A DNA stretch of 16,323 nucleotides, from the NCBI GenBank assembly GCA_002317245.1, contig DCIU01000154.1:1-16323 (forward strand). Reading direction: 5' to 3'. A program made the translations under genes and the position numbers. The notes beneath the pieces were generated by a model. It was not told the origin of the DNA, did not search any database, and saw nothing but the letters and a program-made list of their open reading frames with translations. Below are positions 1 through 8,031 of this stretch, piece after piece. Numbering within the stretch: the first letter of the stretch is position 1; each line of letters starts with the position of its first letter. Source of the stretch: Lachnospiraceae bacterium UBA1718 (GTDB lineage Bacteria; Bacillota; Clostridia; Lachnospirales; Lachnospiraceae).

Positions 1-816
1 ATTGAGAATGCAGAGCCACCAGTAATGGCCATTCGCAAGAAGAAGGAATCTTCGATAGTTAAGGCCATGAATATGGTTAAGAATGGTGAGTGTGATGCAT
101 ACGTATCAGCTGGTTCTACTGGAGCTACACTTGTAGGTGGCCAGGTAGTAGTTGGACGTATCAAGGGTGTTGAGAGATCGCCACTTGCTCCACTTATTCC
201 TACCAAGGATGGTGTGGCGCTTATTGTTGACTGTGGTGCCAACGTAGATGCAAGACCTTCAATGCTGGTACAGTTCGCTCAGATGGGTTCCATCTATATG
301 GAGAATGTAGTTGGAATTAAGAATCCCAAGGTTGCGATTCTTAATATCGGAGCAGAGGAAGAGAAGGGCAATGCTCTTGTTAAGGAGACCTTCCCATTAC
401 TTAGTGCCTGCCCAGGAATTAATTTCATTGGTAGTATTGAGGCAAGAGATATTCCAGCGGGTTACGCGGATGTAATCGTCTGTGATGCCTTCGTTGGTAA
501 TGTAGTTATCAAGATGTACGAGGGTATCGGCGGAACACTTATCTCTAAGATTAAGGAAGGCATGATGTCTACTACCCGTAGTAAGATTGGTGCATTACTT
601 GTTAAGCCTGCACTTAAGAAGACTCTTAAGACTTTTGACGCAAGCGAGTATGGCGGAGCACCAATGCTTGGTCTTAAGGGATTAGTAGTTAAGACTCATG
701 GAAGCAGTACTCCTAAGGAGATTAAGAACACACTTATTCAGTGCGTGACCTTCAAGGAGCAGGGAATAACAGAGAAGATTAAAGCGGCTATAGAGCGCGA
801 AGATAATATAGATTAG
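1..816 (+). CDS. plsX: Phosphate acyltransferase PlsX, 5' truncated by the window
   Basis: PlsX converts acyl-ACP and phosphate to acyl-phosphate, the acyl donor for PlsY in the first step of phosphatidic acid synthesis; it is a peripheral membrane enzyme. The frame is open from base 1, so the gene enters from the left. The 271 visible residues lack roughly the first 60-70 of a usual 330-340. Residues just after the window start read IRKKKESSIV and then VSAGSTGA, the characteristic PlsX stretch that precedes the glycine-rich fold, and later VDCGANVD and CDAFVGNV are also typical. An ATG at 25 lies in this frame but is internal to the family alignment, not a start. acpP follows 13 bases after the stop, so enzyme and acyl carrier are co-transcribed. 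The fabD and fabG genes found between them in Bacillus subtilis are absent. Family assignment is secure. Confidence 0.96.
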   Translation: MENAEPPVMAIRKKKESSIVKAMNMVKNGECDAYVSAGSTGATLVGGQVVVGRIKGVERSPLAPLIPTKDGVALIVDCGANVDARPSMLVQFAQMGSIYMENVVGIKNPKVAILNIGAEEEKGNALVKETFPLLSACPGINFIGSIEARDIPAGYADVIVCDAFVGNVVIKMYEGIGGTLISKIKEGMMSTTRSKIGALLVKPALKKTLKTFDASEYGGAPMLGLKGLVVKTHGSSTPKEIKNTLIQCVTFKEQGITEKIKAAIEREDNID

Positions 817-829
817 AGAGGACTAGATT

Positions 830-1060
830 ATGGAATTAGAAAAGCTGAAAAAAGTAATTGCAGAAGTACTTAGTGTTGATCCTAACGAGATCACACCTGA
901 GACAACTTTTATGGATGATCTTGGAGCTGACTCCCTTGATATTTTCCAGATTATTATGGGATTAGAGGAAGAGTTCGATATCGAGATCCCACCAGAGAAG
1001 GCTGAGAAGATTACTACTGTCGGAGAGGCAGTTGAGCTTATTAAAATCGGAATCGAGTAA
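830..1060 (+). CDS. acpP: Acyl carrier protein
   Basis: This 76-residue acidic protein is a complete acyl carrier protein, the soluble cytoplasmic carrier of growing acyl chains in type II fatty acid synthesis and a substrate source for PlsX. The DSL motif sits at residues 34-36 with Ser35 as the expected phosphopantetheine site, preceded by DDLGA and followed by a four-helix pattern with EEEFDIEIP in helix III. Length matches the family (75-80 aa). The GAGAGGA stretch before the ATG gives a clear ribosome binding site. It lies 13 bases behind plsX and is followed at once by an intrinsic terminator, so a large share of its transcripts may end before rnc. Nothing in the sequence is abnormal. 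Confidence 0.97.
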   Translation: MELEKLKKVIAEVLSVDPNEITPETTFMDDLGADSLDIFQIIMGLEEEFDIEIPPEKAEKITTVGEAVELIKIGIE

Positions 1061-1066
1061 AAGCCT

Positions 1067-1090
1067 AAAGCCCTTACATGAGGGCTTTTT
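1067..1090 (+). terminator. Intrinsic terminator or attenuator between acpP and rnc
   Basis: AAAGCCCT at 1067-1074 pairs perfectly with AGGGCTTT at 1081-1088 around a 6-base loop, and the 3' arm runs into a short T run that is broken by GG after 1090. It begins 6 bases after the acpP stop. The interrupted T tract suggests partial rather than complete termination. I see no promoter between it and rnc, so rnc and smc probably depend on read-through. Confidence 0.75.
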
Positions 1091-1108
1091 GGTTTGTAAA
1101 GGGATAAT

Positions 1109-1801
1109 ATGGCATTTGTAGAAAATACAGCATTGCTTGAGGAGAAGATAGGCTATTCCTTTAAGAATAAGGACTTGCTTAAGCAGGCTCTGACGCACAG
1201 CTCATATGCTAATGAGAGAAAAATTAATAAGATTTCGGATTACGAGAGACTGGAGTTCTTAGGAGACGCCGTGCTGGAACTAGTATCCAGTGACTTCTTA
1301 TTCCATGAGAATCCGGATATGGCTGAGGGTAAGCTTACCAAGTTGCGTTCCAGTATGGTATGTGAGCCATCCCTGGCTCTATGCGCAAGGGATATTAACC
1401 TCGAGGACTATATCCGACTTGGTAAGGGAGAAGAGGGAACCGGCGGTCGTGGTCGTGATTCTATTATCTCGGATGTACTTGAGGCGGTAATCGGTGCCTT
1501 GTATCTGGATGGAGGATTCTCAGTTGCACACGATTTTATCCATGGATTCGTACTGTCGGATCTGGAGGACAAGATCCTCTTCTATGATGCCAAGACTAAT
1601 CTTCAGGAGATGATTCAGGCCACGGGCTATAAGACCTTCGAGTATAATCTTGTGGAGGAAAAGGGGCCAGACCATGCTAAGGTATTCGTGGTTGAAGCAG
1701 TTCTTGATGGTAAGGTAGTAGGCTCAGGTGAGGGGCGGACCAAGAAGGCAGCTGAACAGAAGGCGGCCTATGAAGCGATTATGTTGCTTAAGAAGAAGTA
1801 G
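1109..1801 (+). CDS. rnc: Ribonuclease III
   Basis: RNase III cleaves double-stranded RNA in rRNA precursor processing and mRNA turnover, as a homodimer needing Mg2+. The 230-residue product has the family's two domains: a nuclease domain (about 5-155) with the signature ERLEFLGDAVLE, and a double-stranded RNA-binding domain (about 161-229) ending in the TKKAAEQKAA helix. Metal ligands and catalytic residues are present: Glu46, Glu49 and Asp53 in the signature, and Asp122 and Glu125 in SDVLEA, matching E. coli E38, E41, D45, D114 and E117. The ATG is preceded by AAAGGGA. It sits 48 bases after acpP, beyond a terminator hairpin, and 14 bases before smc, the same rnc-smc order as in B. subtilis. 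Confidence 0.97.
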   Translation: MAFVENTALLEEKIGYSFKNKDLLKQALTHSSYANERKINKISDYERLEFLGDAVLELVSSDFLFHENPDMAEGKLTKLRSSMVCEPSLALCARDINLEDYIRLGKGEEGTGGRGRDSIISDVLEAVIGALYLDGGFSVAHDFIHGFVLSDLEDKILFYDAKTNLQEMIQATGYKTFEYNLVEEKGPDHAKVFVVEAVLDGKVVGSGEGRTKKAAEQKAAYEAIMLLKKK

Positions 1802-1815
1802 TAAAGCGAGTAAGT

Positions 1816-4800
1816 ATGTATTTAAAGAACATTGAAGTACAGGGATTCAAATCCTTTGCAAATAGAATAAACTTCCAGTTCCATAATGGTATTACTGGTA
1901 TCGTTGGACCTAATGGTTCAGGTAAGAGTAATGTAGCCGATGCGGTAAGATGGGTACTTGGTGAACAGAGGATTAAGCAGTTACGTGGTGCATCTATGCA
2001 GGATGTTATCTTCGCTGGAACAGAGATGCGTAAGCCACTTAGCTATGCTTATGTAGCCATTACACTTGATAACTCTGATCATCAGCTGGCCATAGACTTC
2101 GACGAGGTTACTGTTGCCAGAAGACTCTACCGTTCGGGTGAGAGTGAGTATCTTATTAATGGAGCAGTATGCCGACTCAAGGATATTAATGAGTTATTCT
2201 ATGATACAGGTATTGGTAAGGAAGGTTATTCCATCATTGGACAGGGCCAGATTGATGCCATCTTAAGCGGTAAGCCAGAGGAGAGACGTGAGCTCTTCGA
2301 TGAGGCAGCTGGTATCGTTAAGTTCAAGAGACGTAAGGTGGCTTCAGAGAAGAAGCTTGAGGAAGAACGCAACAACCTTGTCCGAGTATCTGACATCTTA
2401 GGTGAGCTTGAGAAGCAGATTGGACCTCTTGAGAGACAGTCTGAGAAGGCTAAGATATACCTTAAGAAGCGTGATGAGCTTAAGACTCTGGATGTTAATT
2501 CCTTCTTACTTGAGAATATGTCTATTAAGGATCAGTTGGAGAAGACAACTGAGAACCTTCACAATACATCTATTGAATTCGAGCAGGTCAGCAATAGATA
2601 TGAGAGCATCAAGGTAGAGTATGAAGATACTATTACACGTATTGATGAGCTGGAGAAGACTATTGATGAAGAGAGAACAGCTCTCTCTGAGACAAGTGTC
2701 ATAAGAGAGCGTCTGGAGCGTCAGATTGATGTCCTTAAGGAGCAGATTAAGGCTGCCAAGGGCAATGAGGAGCACCTGGACAACCGTAAGAAGAGCGTGT
2801 CTGAAGAGTTAGAGCAGAAGTCCTTAGAGGAGCAGGGTCTTGCCGACAAGAAGTCAACTATTGATACCGAGCTGGAAGCTGCCCAGAAGGACAAGGTAGA
2901 GGTTGAGACTAAGCTTAACGAGATCCAGAGCCGTATTGAAGAATTAAACAGCGAGATCGAGGACTGCAAGAATAGTATTATTGCAGCTCTTGGCGAGCGT
3001 GCCAATATTAAGTCTCGAAGTGAGAGACTCTTAACAGTATCAGAGCAGATTGATATTCGTAAGGCCGAGCTTACCAGTAAGCTTGTATCGGCCAGAACTG
3101 ATGAAGCTAAGCAGTTAGATGTAATCAAGCAGTACGAGGAAGACTTCGAGAATATCACTAAGGAGATTAATACTCTTAACGAAGAACAGAAGGCCAGAGA
3201 AGATAAGGCTAACTCTTACAAGACTGAATTAGCCACAATGGATGAGACTCTTCGTAATAAGCAGGTTAAGTACCATCAGGATAAGTCTAAGCTGGAAACT
3301 ATTGCCAATATCACTGAGAGATACGAGGGATATGGCGGCTCTGTTAAGAGAGTAATGGAGCAGAAGGACAAGAACCCTGGTATTATCGGTGTTGTGGCAG
3401 ATATTATTACAGCTGATAAGAAGTATGAGATTGCCATTGAGACAGCTCTTGGCGGTAATATACAGAACATTGTTACAGACGATGAAGAGACAGCTAAGAA
3501 GATGATTGGCTTCCTTAAGAGAGAGAGAGCCGGTCGTGCTACATTCCTACCTCTTACATCAATTAAGAATCCACAGGAATTCAAGACTCCTGAGGTCCTT
3601 AAGGAAGAAGGAGTGCTGGGTCTTGCTGATGAACTCTGTAACACCAAGAAGGAATACAGGAACGTTGCTAAGGCAATGCTTGGACGTATTGTTGTAGTTG
3701 ACAACGTGGATCATGCTGTTAAGATTGCAAGGAAGTATGACTACGGTGTACGTATGGTTACCTTAGAGGGTGAACTCTTAGTACCTGGTGGAGCAATATC
3801 TGGTGGTGCCTTCAAGAAGGATTCTAATCTCTTAAGTCGTAGACGTGAGATGGAAGAACTCGAGAAGGGTATGAAGGACACTCTTAAGGAGATTGATGAA
3901 CTTCTTAAGAAAATCGAGGAGACTAAGGAAGCCAGAAATGCTATTCGAATAGAGATTGAGCAGATGAAGCTTAAGCTTCAGGAGAAGTTCATTGCACAGA
4001 ATACGGCAAGAATCAGTCTGACAACAGCAAGAACCCGTCAGGAAGAGAGTCAGGCAGACGTAGATTCACTTAAGACAGAGTCTGCTGACCTTGAAGAGCA
4101 GATTAAGAATAATATTGCTGAGAAGGAAGCTATTGCAGCTGAACTTCAGGCTTCATATGACAAGGAGAAGGAGACTGAGGCGCGTATTAAGGTACTTCAG
4201 GAAGAACTCGAAAGCAGACATGGTGCTCTGTCAGAGGTGGCTGAGGAACTCAGACGCCGTGAGGTTGAGGTCGAGAAGATATTACAGCGCGTAGGCTTCG
4301 AACAGCAGAACTTAGACCGTATAAGGTTAGAGCGTGAGAGATTCGAGGCAGAGCTTGCTGAGATCGTTGGCGAGATGGGCAACAGTGCTGACGAGGTTAA
4401 GGTCCGTGAGGCTAACATACTTGAACTTGAAGAGACTATTAAGGCTTCATATACAACCCAGACTGAGACACAGACTAAGTTGGAAGAGGATATTAAGCTT
4501 AAGGACAGCTTGAACGAGCGCCAGAAGGGCTTCTTCGGTATTAGAGAAGAGCTTGCTGAGACCAAGTCTAATCTCGATAAGGAGAAGTTCAGATTACAGG
4601 CTCAGTTAGAGAAGTTACAGGATTCTATTCAGTACCACATTGACTATATGTGGAATGAATATGAGATTACCCTTCACGATGCAGAGGGTCTTCGCAATCC
4701 TGAGATGACAGATCTTGCTTCCATGAAGAGAGATGCTGCTACACTTCGTGATGAGATTAAGAAGCTGGGTGATGTTAATGTTAACGCTATCTCAGAGTAC

Positions 4801-5373
4801 AAGGAAGTGTCAGAGAGATATACATTCTTAAAGACTCAGCATGATGATCTGGTAGAGGCGGAGAAGACTCTTGTAGGCATTATTGAAGAGCTGGATACTG
4901 CTATGCGTAAGCAGTTCAAGGATAAATTTACTGCAATTGAGAAAGAATTCGACAAGGTATTCAAGGAACTGTTCGGTGGTGGACATGCTACCCTTGAACT
5001 TATGGAGGATCAGGACATTCTCGAGGCAGGTATTAAGATTATTGCTCAGCCACCAGGAAAGAAGCTTCAGAATATGATGCAGTTATCCGGTGGAGAGAAG
5101 GCACTTACAGCTATTGCGCTTCTGTTCGCAATTCAGAATATGAAGCCATCGCCATTCTGTCTTCTTGATGAGATTGAGGCGGCCCTGGATGAGAGCAATG
5201 TCGAGAGATTTGCCAAGTATCTGCATAAGCTGACCAAGCATACACAGTTCATTGTTATTACTCATAGAAGAGGAACAATGGAGAAGGCTGACCGTCTGTA
5301 TGGTATTACCATGCAGGAGAAGGGTGTATCTGCCCTTGTTAGCGTCAACCTGGCGATGGATGGTATTAAATAG
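1816..5373 (+). CDS. smc: Chromosome segregation ATPase SMC
   Basis: SMC is the ATPase of the condensin-like SMC-ScpAB complex that compacts and separates sister chromosomes on the nucleoid. The 1185 residues have the full family plan. There is an N-terminal head with Walker A GPNGSGKS at 31-38. A long Glu/Lys-rich coiled coil spans about 170-500. The hinge spans about 503-665, beginning YEGYGGSVK and ending near the glycine-rich GGAISGG. A second coiled coil spans about 666-1030. The C-terminal head has ABC signature LSGGEKA from Leu1090, Walker B LLDE ending at Glu1119, and a following H-loop ITHRRGTM. The ribosome binding site before the ATG is weak (GCGAG). It lies between rnc and ftsY in one run; scpA and scpB are not in this window. 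There is no sign of a frameshift over its length. Confidence 0.98.
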   Translation: MYLKNIEVQGFKSFANRINFQFHNGITGIVGPNGSGKSNVADAVRWVLGEQRIKQLRGASMQDVIFAGTEMRKPLSYAYVAITLDNSDHQLAIDFDEVTVARRLYRSGESEYLINGAVCRLKDINELFYDTGIGKEGYSIIGQGQIDAILSGKPEERRELFDEAAGIVKFKRRKVASEKKLEEERNNLVRVSDILGELEKQIGPLERQSEKAKIYLKKRDELKTLDVNSFLLENMSIKDQLEKTTENLHNTSIEFEQVSNRYESIKVEYEDTITRIDELEKTIDEERTALSETSVIRERLERQIDVLKEQIKAAKGNEEHLDNRKKSVSEELEQKSLEEQGLADKKSTIDTELEAAQKDKVEVETKLNEIQSRIEELNSEIEDCKNSIIAALGERANIKSRSERLLTVSEQIDIRKAELTSKLVSARTDEAKQLDVIKQYEEDFENITKEINTLNEEQKAREDKANSYKTELATMDETLRNKQVKYHQDKSKLETIANITERYEGYGGSVKRVMEQKDKNPGIIGVVADIITADKKYEIAIETALGGNIQNIVTDDEETAKKMIGFLKRERAGRATFLPLTSIKNPQEFKTPEVLKEEGVLGLADELCNTKKEYRNVAKAMLGRIVVVDNVDHAVKIARKYDYGVRMVTLEGELLVPGGAISGGAFKKDSNLLSRRREMEELEKGMKDTLKEIDELLKKIEETKEARNAIRIEIEQMKLKLQEKFIAQNTARISLTTARTRQEESQADVDSLKTESADLEEQIKNNIAEKEAIAAELQASYDKEKETEARIKVLQEELESRHGALSEVAEELRRREVEVEKILQRVGFEQQNLDRIRLERERFEAELAEIVGEMGNSADEVKVREANILELEETIKASYTTQTETQTKLEEDIKLKDSLNERQKGFFGIREELAETKSNLDKEKFRLQAQLEKLQDSIQYHIDYMWNEYEITLHDAEGLRNPEMTDLASMKRDAATLRDEIKKLGDVNVNAISEYKEVSERYTFLKTQHDDLVEAEKTLVGIIEELDTAMRKQFKDKFTAIEKEFDKVFKELFGGGHATLELMEDQDILEAGIKIIAQPPGKKLQNMMQLSGGEKALTAIALLFAIQNMKPSPFCLLDEIEAALDESNVERFAKYLHKLTKHTQFIVITHRRGTMEKADRLYGITMQEKGVSALVSVNLAMDGIK

Positions 5374-5386
5374 AGAGGTAACCTAA

Positions 5387-6376
5387 GTGGCTAACTTTTT
5401 TGCTAAATTAAAGGAGGGTCTTACCAAGACCCGTGACAATATCGTAAGCGGTATTGAGGACGTATTCTCTACCCATGATAAGATTGACGACGACTTCTAT
5501 GAGGAGCTTGAAGAGATTCTTGTTATGGGAGATGTGGGAATCCACGCTACAGAGAAGATTCTTGATGAGCTTAAGAAGTCTGTCAAAGAGAATCATATTA
5601 AGAGGCCTGATGAGTGCAGGGATTATCTCATCCAGGTAATTAAGGACCAGATGAAGGTAACTGAGGAGGACTACGACTTCCTTAATCAGCCTAGTATCGT
5701 AATGGTGATTGGAGTTAATGGAGTTGGTAAGACAACTACTATTGGAAAACTGGCTGCGATTTACCGTAATAAGGGCAAGAAGGTACTGATTGCGGCGGCT
5801 GATACTTTCAGAGCGGCTGCTACAGAGCAGTTAGAGGAGTGGGCTAAGCGAGCTGAGGTAGATATTATTAAGGCTGGTGAAGGCGCTGATCCAAGCTCTG
5901 TAATATATGATGCAGTTAATGCGGCGAGGGCAAGACACATTGATGTGCTTCTCTGCGATACAGCAGGAAGACTGCATAATAAGAAGAATCTCATGAATGA
6001 GCTGGAGAAGATGAATCGAATTATCGATAAGAATTATCCAGATATTAAGAGAGAGAACCTTATTGTATTAGATGGTACTACTGGTCAGAATGCTCTGGTT
6101 CAGGCTAAGGAGTTCTCTGATGTTGCTCCACTGTCAGGAATTGTACTTACCAAGATGGATGGTACTGCCAAGGGTGGTATTGCAGTAGCAATTCAGTCTG
6201 AGCTTAATATCCCGGTTAAGTTCATTGGAGTTGGAGAAGGAATTGAAGATCTTCAGGAATTCGACCCTGATGCATTCGTTAATGCATTGTTTGATGTGAA
6301 GGTTGATGAAGATAGTGAAGACCAGGTTACAGAAGTTCAGGCGGACAGGGATACAGAGTTCCACTGGCCTGATTGA
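5387..6376 (+). CDS. ftsY: Signal recognition particle receptor FtsY
   Basis: FtsY is the membrane-associated GTPase receptor that docks SRP-ribosome complexes on the Sec translocon. The 329 residues give an NG-type SRP GTPase without the long acidic A domain of E. coli. Residues 1-12 (MANFFAKLKEGL) could form the short amphipathic lipid-binding helix seen in Gram-positive FtsY. The N domain covers about 20-95. GTPase motifs are G1 GVNGVGKT (109-116), DTFRAAA (139-145), DTAGR (191-195), TKMD (255-258) and GVGEGIEDL (281-289). The tail after about 305 is strongly acidic and ends in Trp-Pro-Asp, which is longer than usual. The start is GTG, fixed by AGAGAGGT seven bases upstream and by the N-terminal alignment. 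It follows smc by 13 bases and precedes the threonine ammonia-lyase by 12. Its partner Ffh is encoded downstream, from 11723. Confidence 0.97.
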   Translation: MANFFAKLKEGLTKTRDNIVSGIEDVFSTHDKIDDDFYEELEEILVMGDVGIHATEKILDELKKSVKENHIKRPDECRDYLIQVIKDQMKVTEEDYDFLNQPSIVMVIGVNGVGKTTTIGKLAAIYRNKGKKVLIAAADTFRAAATEQLEEWAKRAEVDIIKAGEGADPSSVIYDAVNAARARHIDVLLCDTAGRLHNKKNLMNELEKMNRIIDKNYPDIKRENLIVLDGTTGQNALVQAKEFSDVAPLSGIVLTKMDGTAKGGIAVAIQSELNIPVKFIGVGEGIEDLQEFDPDAFVNALFDVKVDEDSEDQVTEVQADRDTEFHWPD

Positions 6377-6388
6377 TAGGAGATACAG

Positions 6389-7600
6389 ATGCTTACATTA
6401 AAAGAGTTCGAGGCTGCCAGCGAGGCTGTCAGCAAGGTCGCTCAGGAGACCAAGTTAATATATAGTGATTATCTCAGTGCACAGACAGGCAATAAGGTAT
6501 ACCTTAAGCCTGAGAATATGCAGTTCACAGGTGCATACAAGCTCCGTGGTGCATATTACAAGATATCAACACTAACTGCCGAGGAGAGAAGTAAGGGACT
6601 TATTACAGCTTCAGCTGGTAATCATGCCCAGGGTGTTGCCTATGCTGCCAAGTGCTTCGGTGCTAAGGCCGTAATCGTAATGCCAACAACAACACCTCTT
6701 ATTAAGGTTAATCGTACTAAGGGATATGGTGCCGAGGTTGTGCTTCATGGTGATGTCTATGATGAGGCCTGTGAATACGCTTATAAGTTAGCTGAAGAGC
6801 AGGGATATACATTTATTCATCCATTCGATGATCCTGCAGTTGCAACTGGACAGGGTACAATAGCTATGGAGATATTCAAGGAGCTTCCTCTTGTTGATTA
6901 CATTCTTGTACCAATCGGTGGCGGTGGCCTTGCGACAGGTGTATCTACCCTGGCCAAGCTTCTTAATCCTAAGATTAAGGTTATCGGTGTTGAGCCAGCT
7001 GGTGCAGCCTGCATGAAGGCTTCTATAGAGGCAGGTAAGGTTGTGACACTTCCTGGTGTTAATACAATTGCTGATGGTACGGCAGTTAAGACTCCAGGTA
7101 AGGAGATATTCCCTTATTTAAAGGAAAATCTTGATGGAATCATAACTGTTGAGGATGAGGATCTTGTAGTATCCTTCCTTGATATGGTTGAGAACCACAA
7201 GATGGTTGTTGAGAATTCCGGATTACTCACCGTTGCGGCATTGAAGCAGCTGGATGTTAAGGATAAGAAGATTGTATCTATTCTTTCAGGCGGTAATATG
7301 GATGTCATCACAATGTCATCTGTAGTTCAGCAGGGTCTTATTATGAGGGACAGAATCTTCACAGTATCTGTTCTTCTTCCAGATAAGCCAGGTGAATTAT
7401 CCCGTGTATCAAGCATTATTGCTGAAGAGAATGGTAATGTAATCAAGCTTGAGCACAATCAGTTCGTATCAATCAACAGAAATGCTGCAGTGGAACTTAG
7501 AATAACACTTGAGGCCTTTGGTACTGACCATAAGAATACTATTCTTGCCCGTCTTGAGAAGGAAGGTTATATGCCAAAAATTGTTCGCACATCCGTATAA
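6389..7600 (+). CDS. ilvA: Threonine ammonia-lyase with C-terminal ACT-like domain
   Basis: This PLP enzyme deaminates threonine to 2-oxobutyrate and ammonia, feeding isoleucine synthesis or threonine catabolism in the cytoplasm. It has 403 residues. The PLP lysine is Lys51 in TGAYKLRG, the substrate loop SAGNH starts at Ser75, and the phosphate-binding loop GGGGL is at 177-181. A C-terminal module from about 328 (FTVSVLLPDKPGELSRVS) has the look of a single ACT domain. The length fits the medium form, shorter than the two-ACT E. coli IlvA and longer than ACT-less TdcB, so I cannot tell biosynthetic from catabolic use. AGGAGA lies six bases before the ATG. Only 12 bases separate it from ftsY, so no T-box or peptide leader precedes it and transcription probably comes from the ftsY side. 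The function is otherwise unrelated to its upstream neighbours. Confidence 0.92.
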   Translation: MLTLKEFEAASEAVSKVAQETKLIYSDYLSAQTGNKVYLKPENMQFTGAYKLRGAYYKISTLTAEERSKGLITASAGNHAQGVAYAAKCFGAKAVIVMPTTTPLIKVNRTKGYGAEVVLHGDVYDEACEYAYKLAEEQGYTFIHPFDDPAVATGQGTIAMEIFKELPLVDYILVPIGGGGLATGVSTLAKLLNPKIKVIGVEPAGAACMKASIEAGKVVTLPGVNTIADGTAVKTPGKEIFPYLKENLDGIITVEDEDLVVSFLDMVENHKMVVENSGLLTVAALKQLDVKDKKIVSILSGGNMDVITMSSVVQQGLIMRDRIFTVSVLLPDKPGELSRVSSIIAEENGNVIKLEHNQFVSINRNAAVELRITLEAFGTDHKNTILARLEKEGYMPKIVRTSV

Positions 7601-7606
7601 TTAGGG

Positions 7607-7635
7607 TTGATTGAGTGAGCCCAAAGTACTAGAAT
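7607..7635 (+). promoter_or_regulatory. Candidate sigma-A promoter for the 88-aa gene
   Basis: TTGATT at 7607-7612 and TAGAAT at 7630-7635 are separated by exactly 17 bases; the boxes match the consensus at four and five of six positions. A start near 7642 would leave a leader of about 30 bases before the ATG at 7671. This is sequence matching only. Confidence 0.5.
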
Positions 7636-7670
7636 AGAGATATATTAATTGAGGAAAAAGGGGATTTATT

Positions 7671-7937
7671 ATGGCAGATCAGCATTTTTGGGACAACGGA
7701 CTTGGAGAGAGAAGTACAGCTGTAGAATATAAGCTTAAGTATGAGACTCTTGAGGGCCAGGTTATTGAGACTGAGTTAACTACTCTTGATAAGGCTGCTG
7801 GACAGTTCGAGTCACTTAAGAGTGGCAGACAGACTGCATGGTGTAACCTGCTTCATGTTGCAGACGGAGAGGAAGTTTCGCAGCAGAGCTTTAAATTTAA
7901 TGTAATGGATATTGGCGGAGTGAAGATTATACTGTAG
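7671..7937 (+). CDS. Small protein of unknown function, 88 aa
   Basis: I do not recognise this protein. It has 88 residues, an acidic N-terminal half (WDNGLGERS, then YKLKYETLEGQVIETEL), a single cysteine in the AWCNLLHV segment near residue 58, and a hydrophobic end (DIGGVKIIL). There is no signal peptide, membrane helix or coiled coil. The alternation of charged and hydrophobic residues suggests a small beta-rich soluble domain; that is inference. It is very probably real. AGGGGA precedes the ATG, codon use (AAG, CAG, CTT) matches the neighbours, a 17-spaced promoter lies just upstream and a strong intrinsic terminator lies just downstream. It appears to be its own transcription unit between ilvA and a purine permease, which says little about its job. 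Confidence 0.85.
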   Translation: MADQHFWDNGLGERSTAVEYKLKYETLEGQVIETELTTLDKAAGQFESLKSGRQTAWCNLLHVADGEEVSQQSFKFNVMDIGGVKIIL

Positions 7938-7970
7938 AATATCCATAGAGGTACTTAATTTGCTATTAAT

Positions 7971-8002
7971 GGAGCTAAGGAGTATTCCCTGGCTCCTTTT
8001 TT
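7971..8002 (+). terminator. Intrinsic terminator after the 88-aa gene
   Basis: GGAGCTAAGGA at 7971-7981 folds on TCCCTGGCTCC at 7986-7996 with a GTAT loop, one wobble and one mismatch, followed by six Ts at 7997-8002. It most simply ends the 88-aa transcript. It lies only 29 bases before the permease start codon, so it also forms part of any longer permease leader. Confidence 0.82.
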
Positions 8003-8017
8003 AGTTGGGGGTAAGCA

Positions 8018-8024
8018 AAAGGAG
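8018..8024 (+). promoter_or_regulatory. Ribosome binding site fixing the NCS2 permease start
   Basis: AAAGGAG is seven bases before the ATG at 8032. A TTG in the same frame at 8005 would add nine residues (MGVSKRRRV) but would start immediately after the terminator T run and has no such site upstream. Confidence 0.8.
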
Positions 8025-8031
8025 AAGGGTT

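Noticed and set aside
1067..1088. Hairpin before rnc as an RNase III self-cleavage site
   Set aside because: An 8-base-pair stem is too short for normal RNase III cleavage; a terminator is the simpler reading.
2721..3704. Minus-strand open frames of more than 140 codons opposite smc
   Set aside because: Ser/Leu-rich translations result from the Glu/Lys-rich coiled coil read backwards. No family match is apparent.
7938..8031. Purine riboswitch before the permease
   Set aside because: The conserved aptamer core and its three-way junction are not seen, and the space before the terminator is too short.
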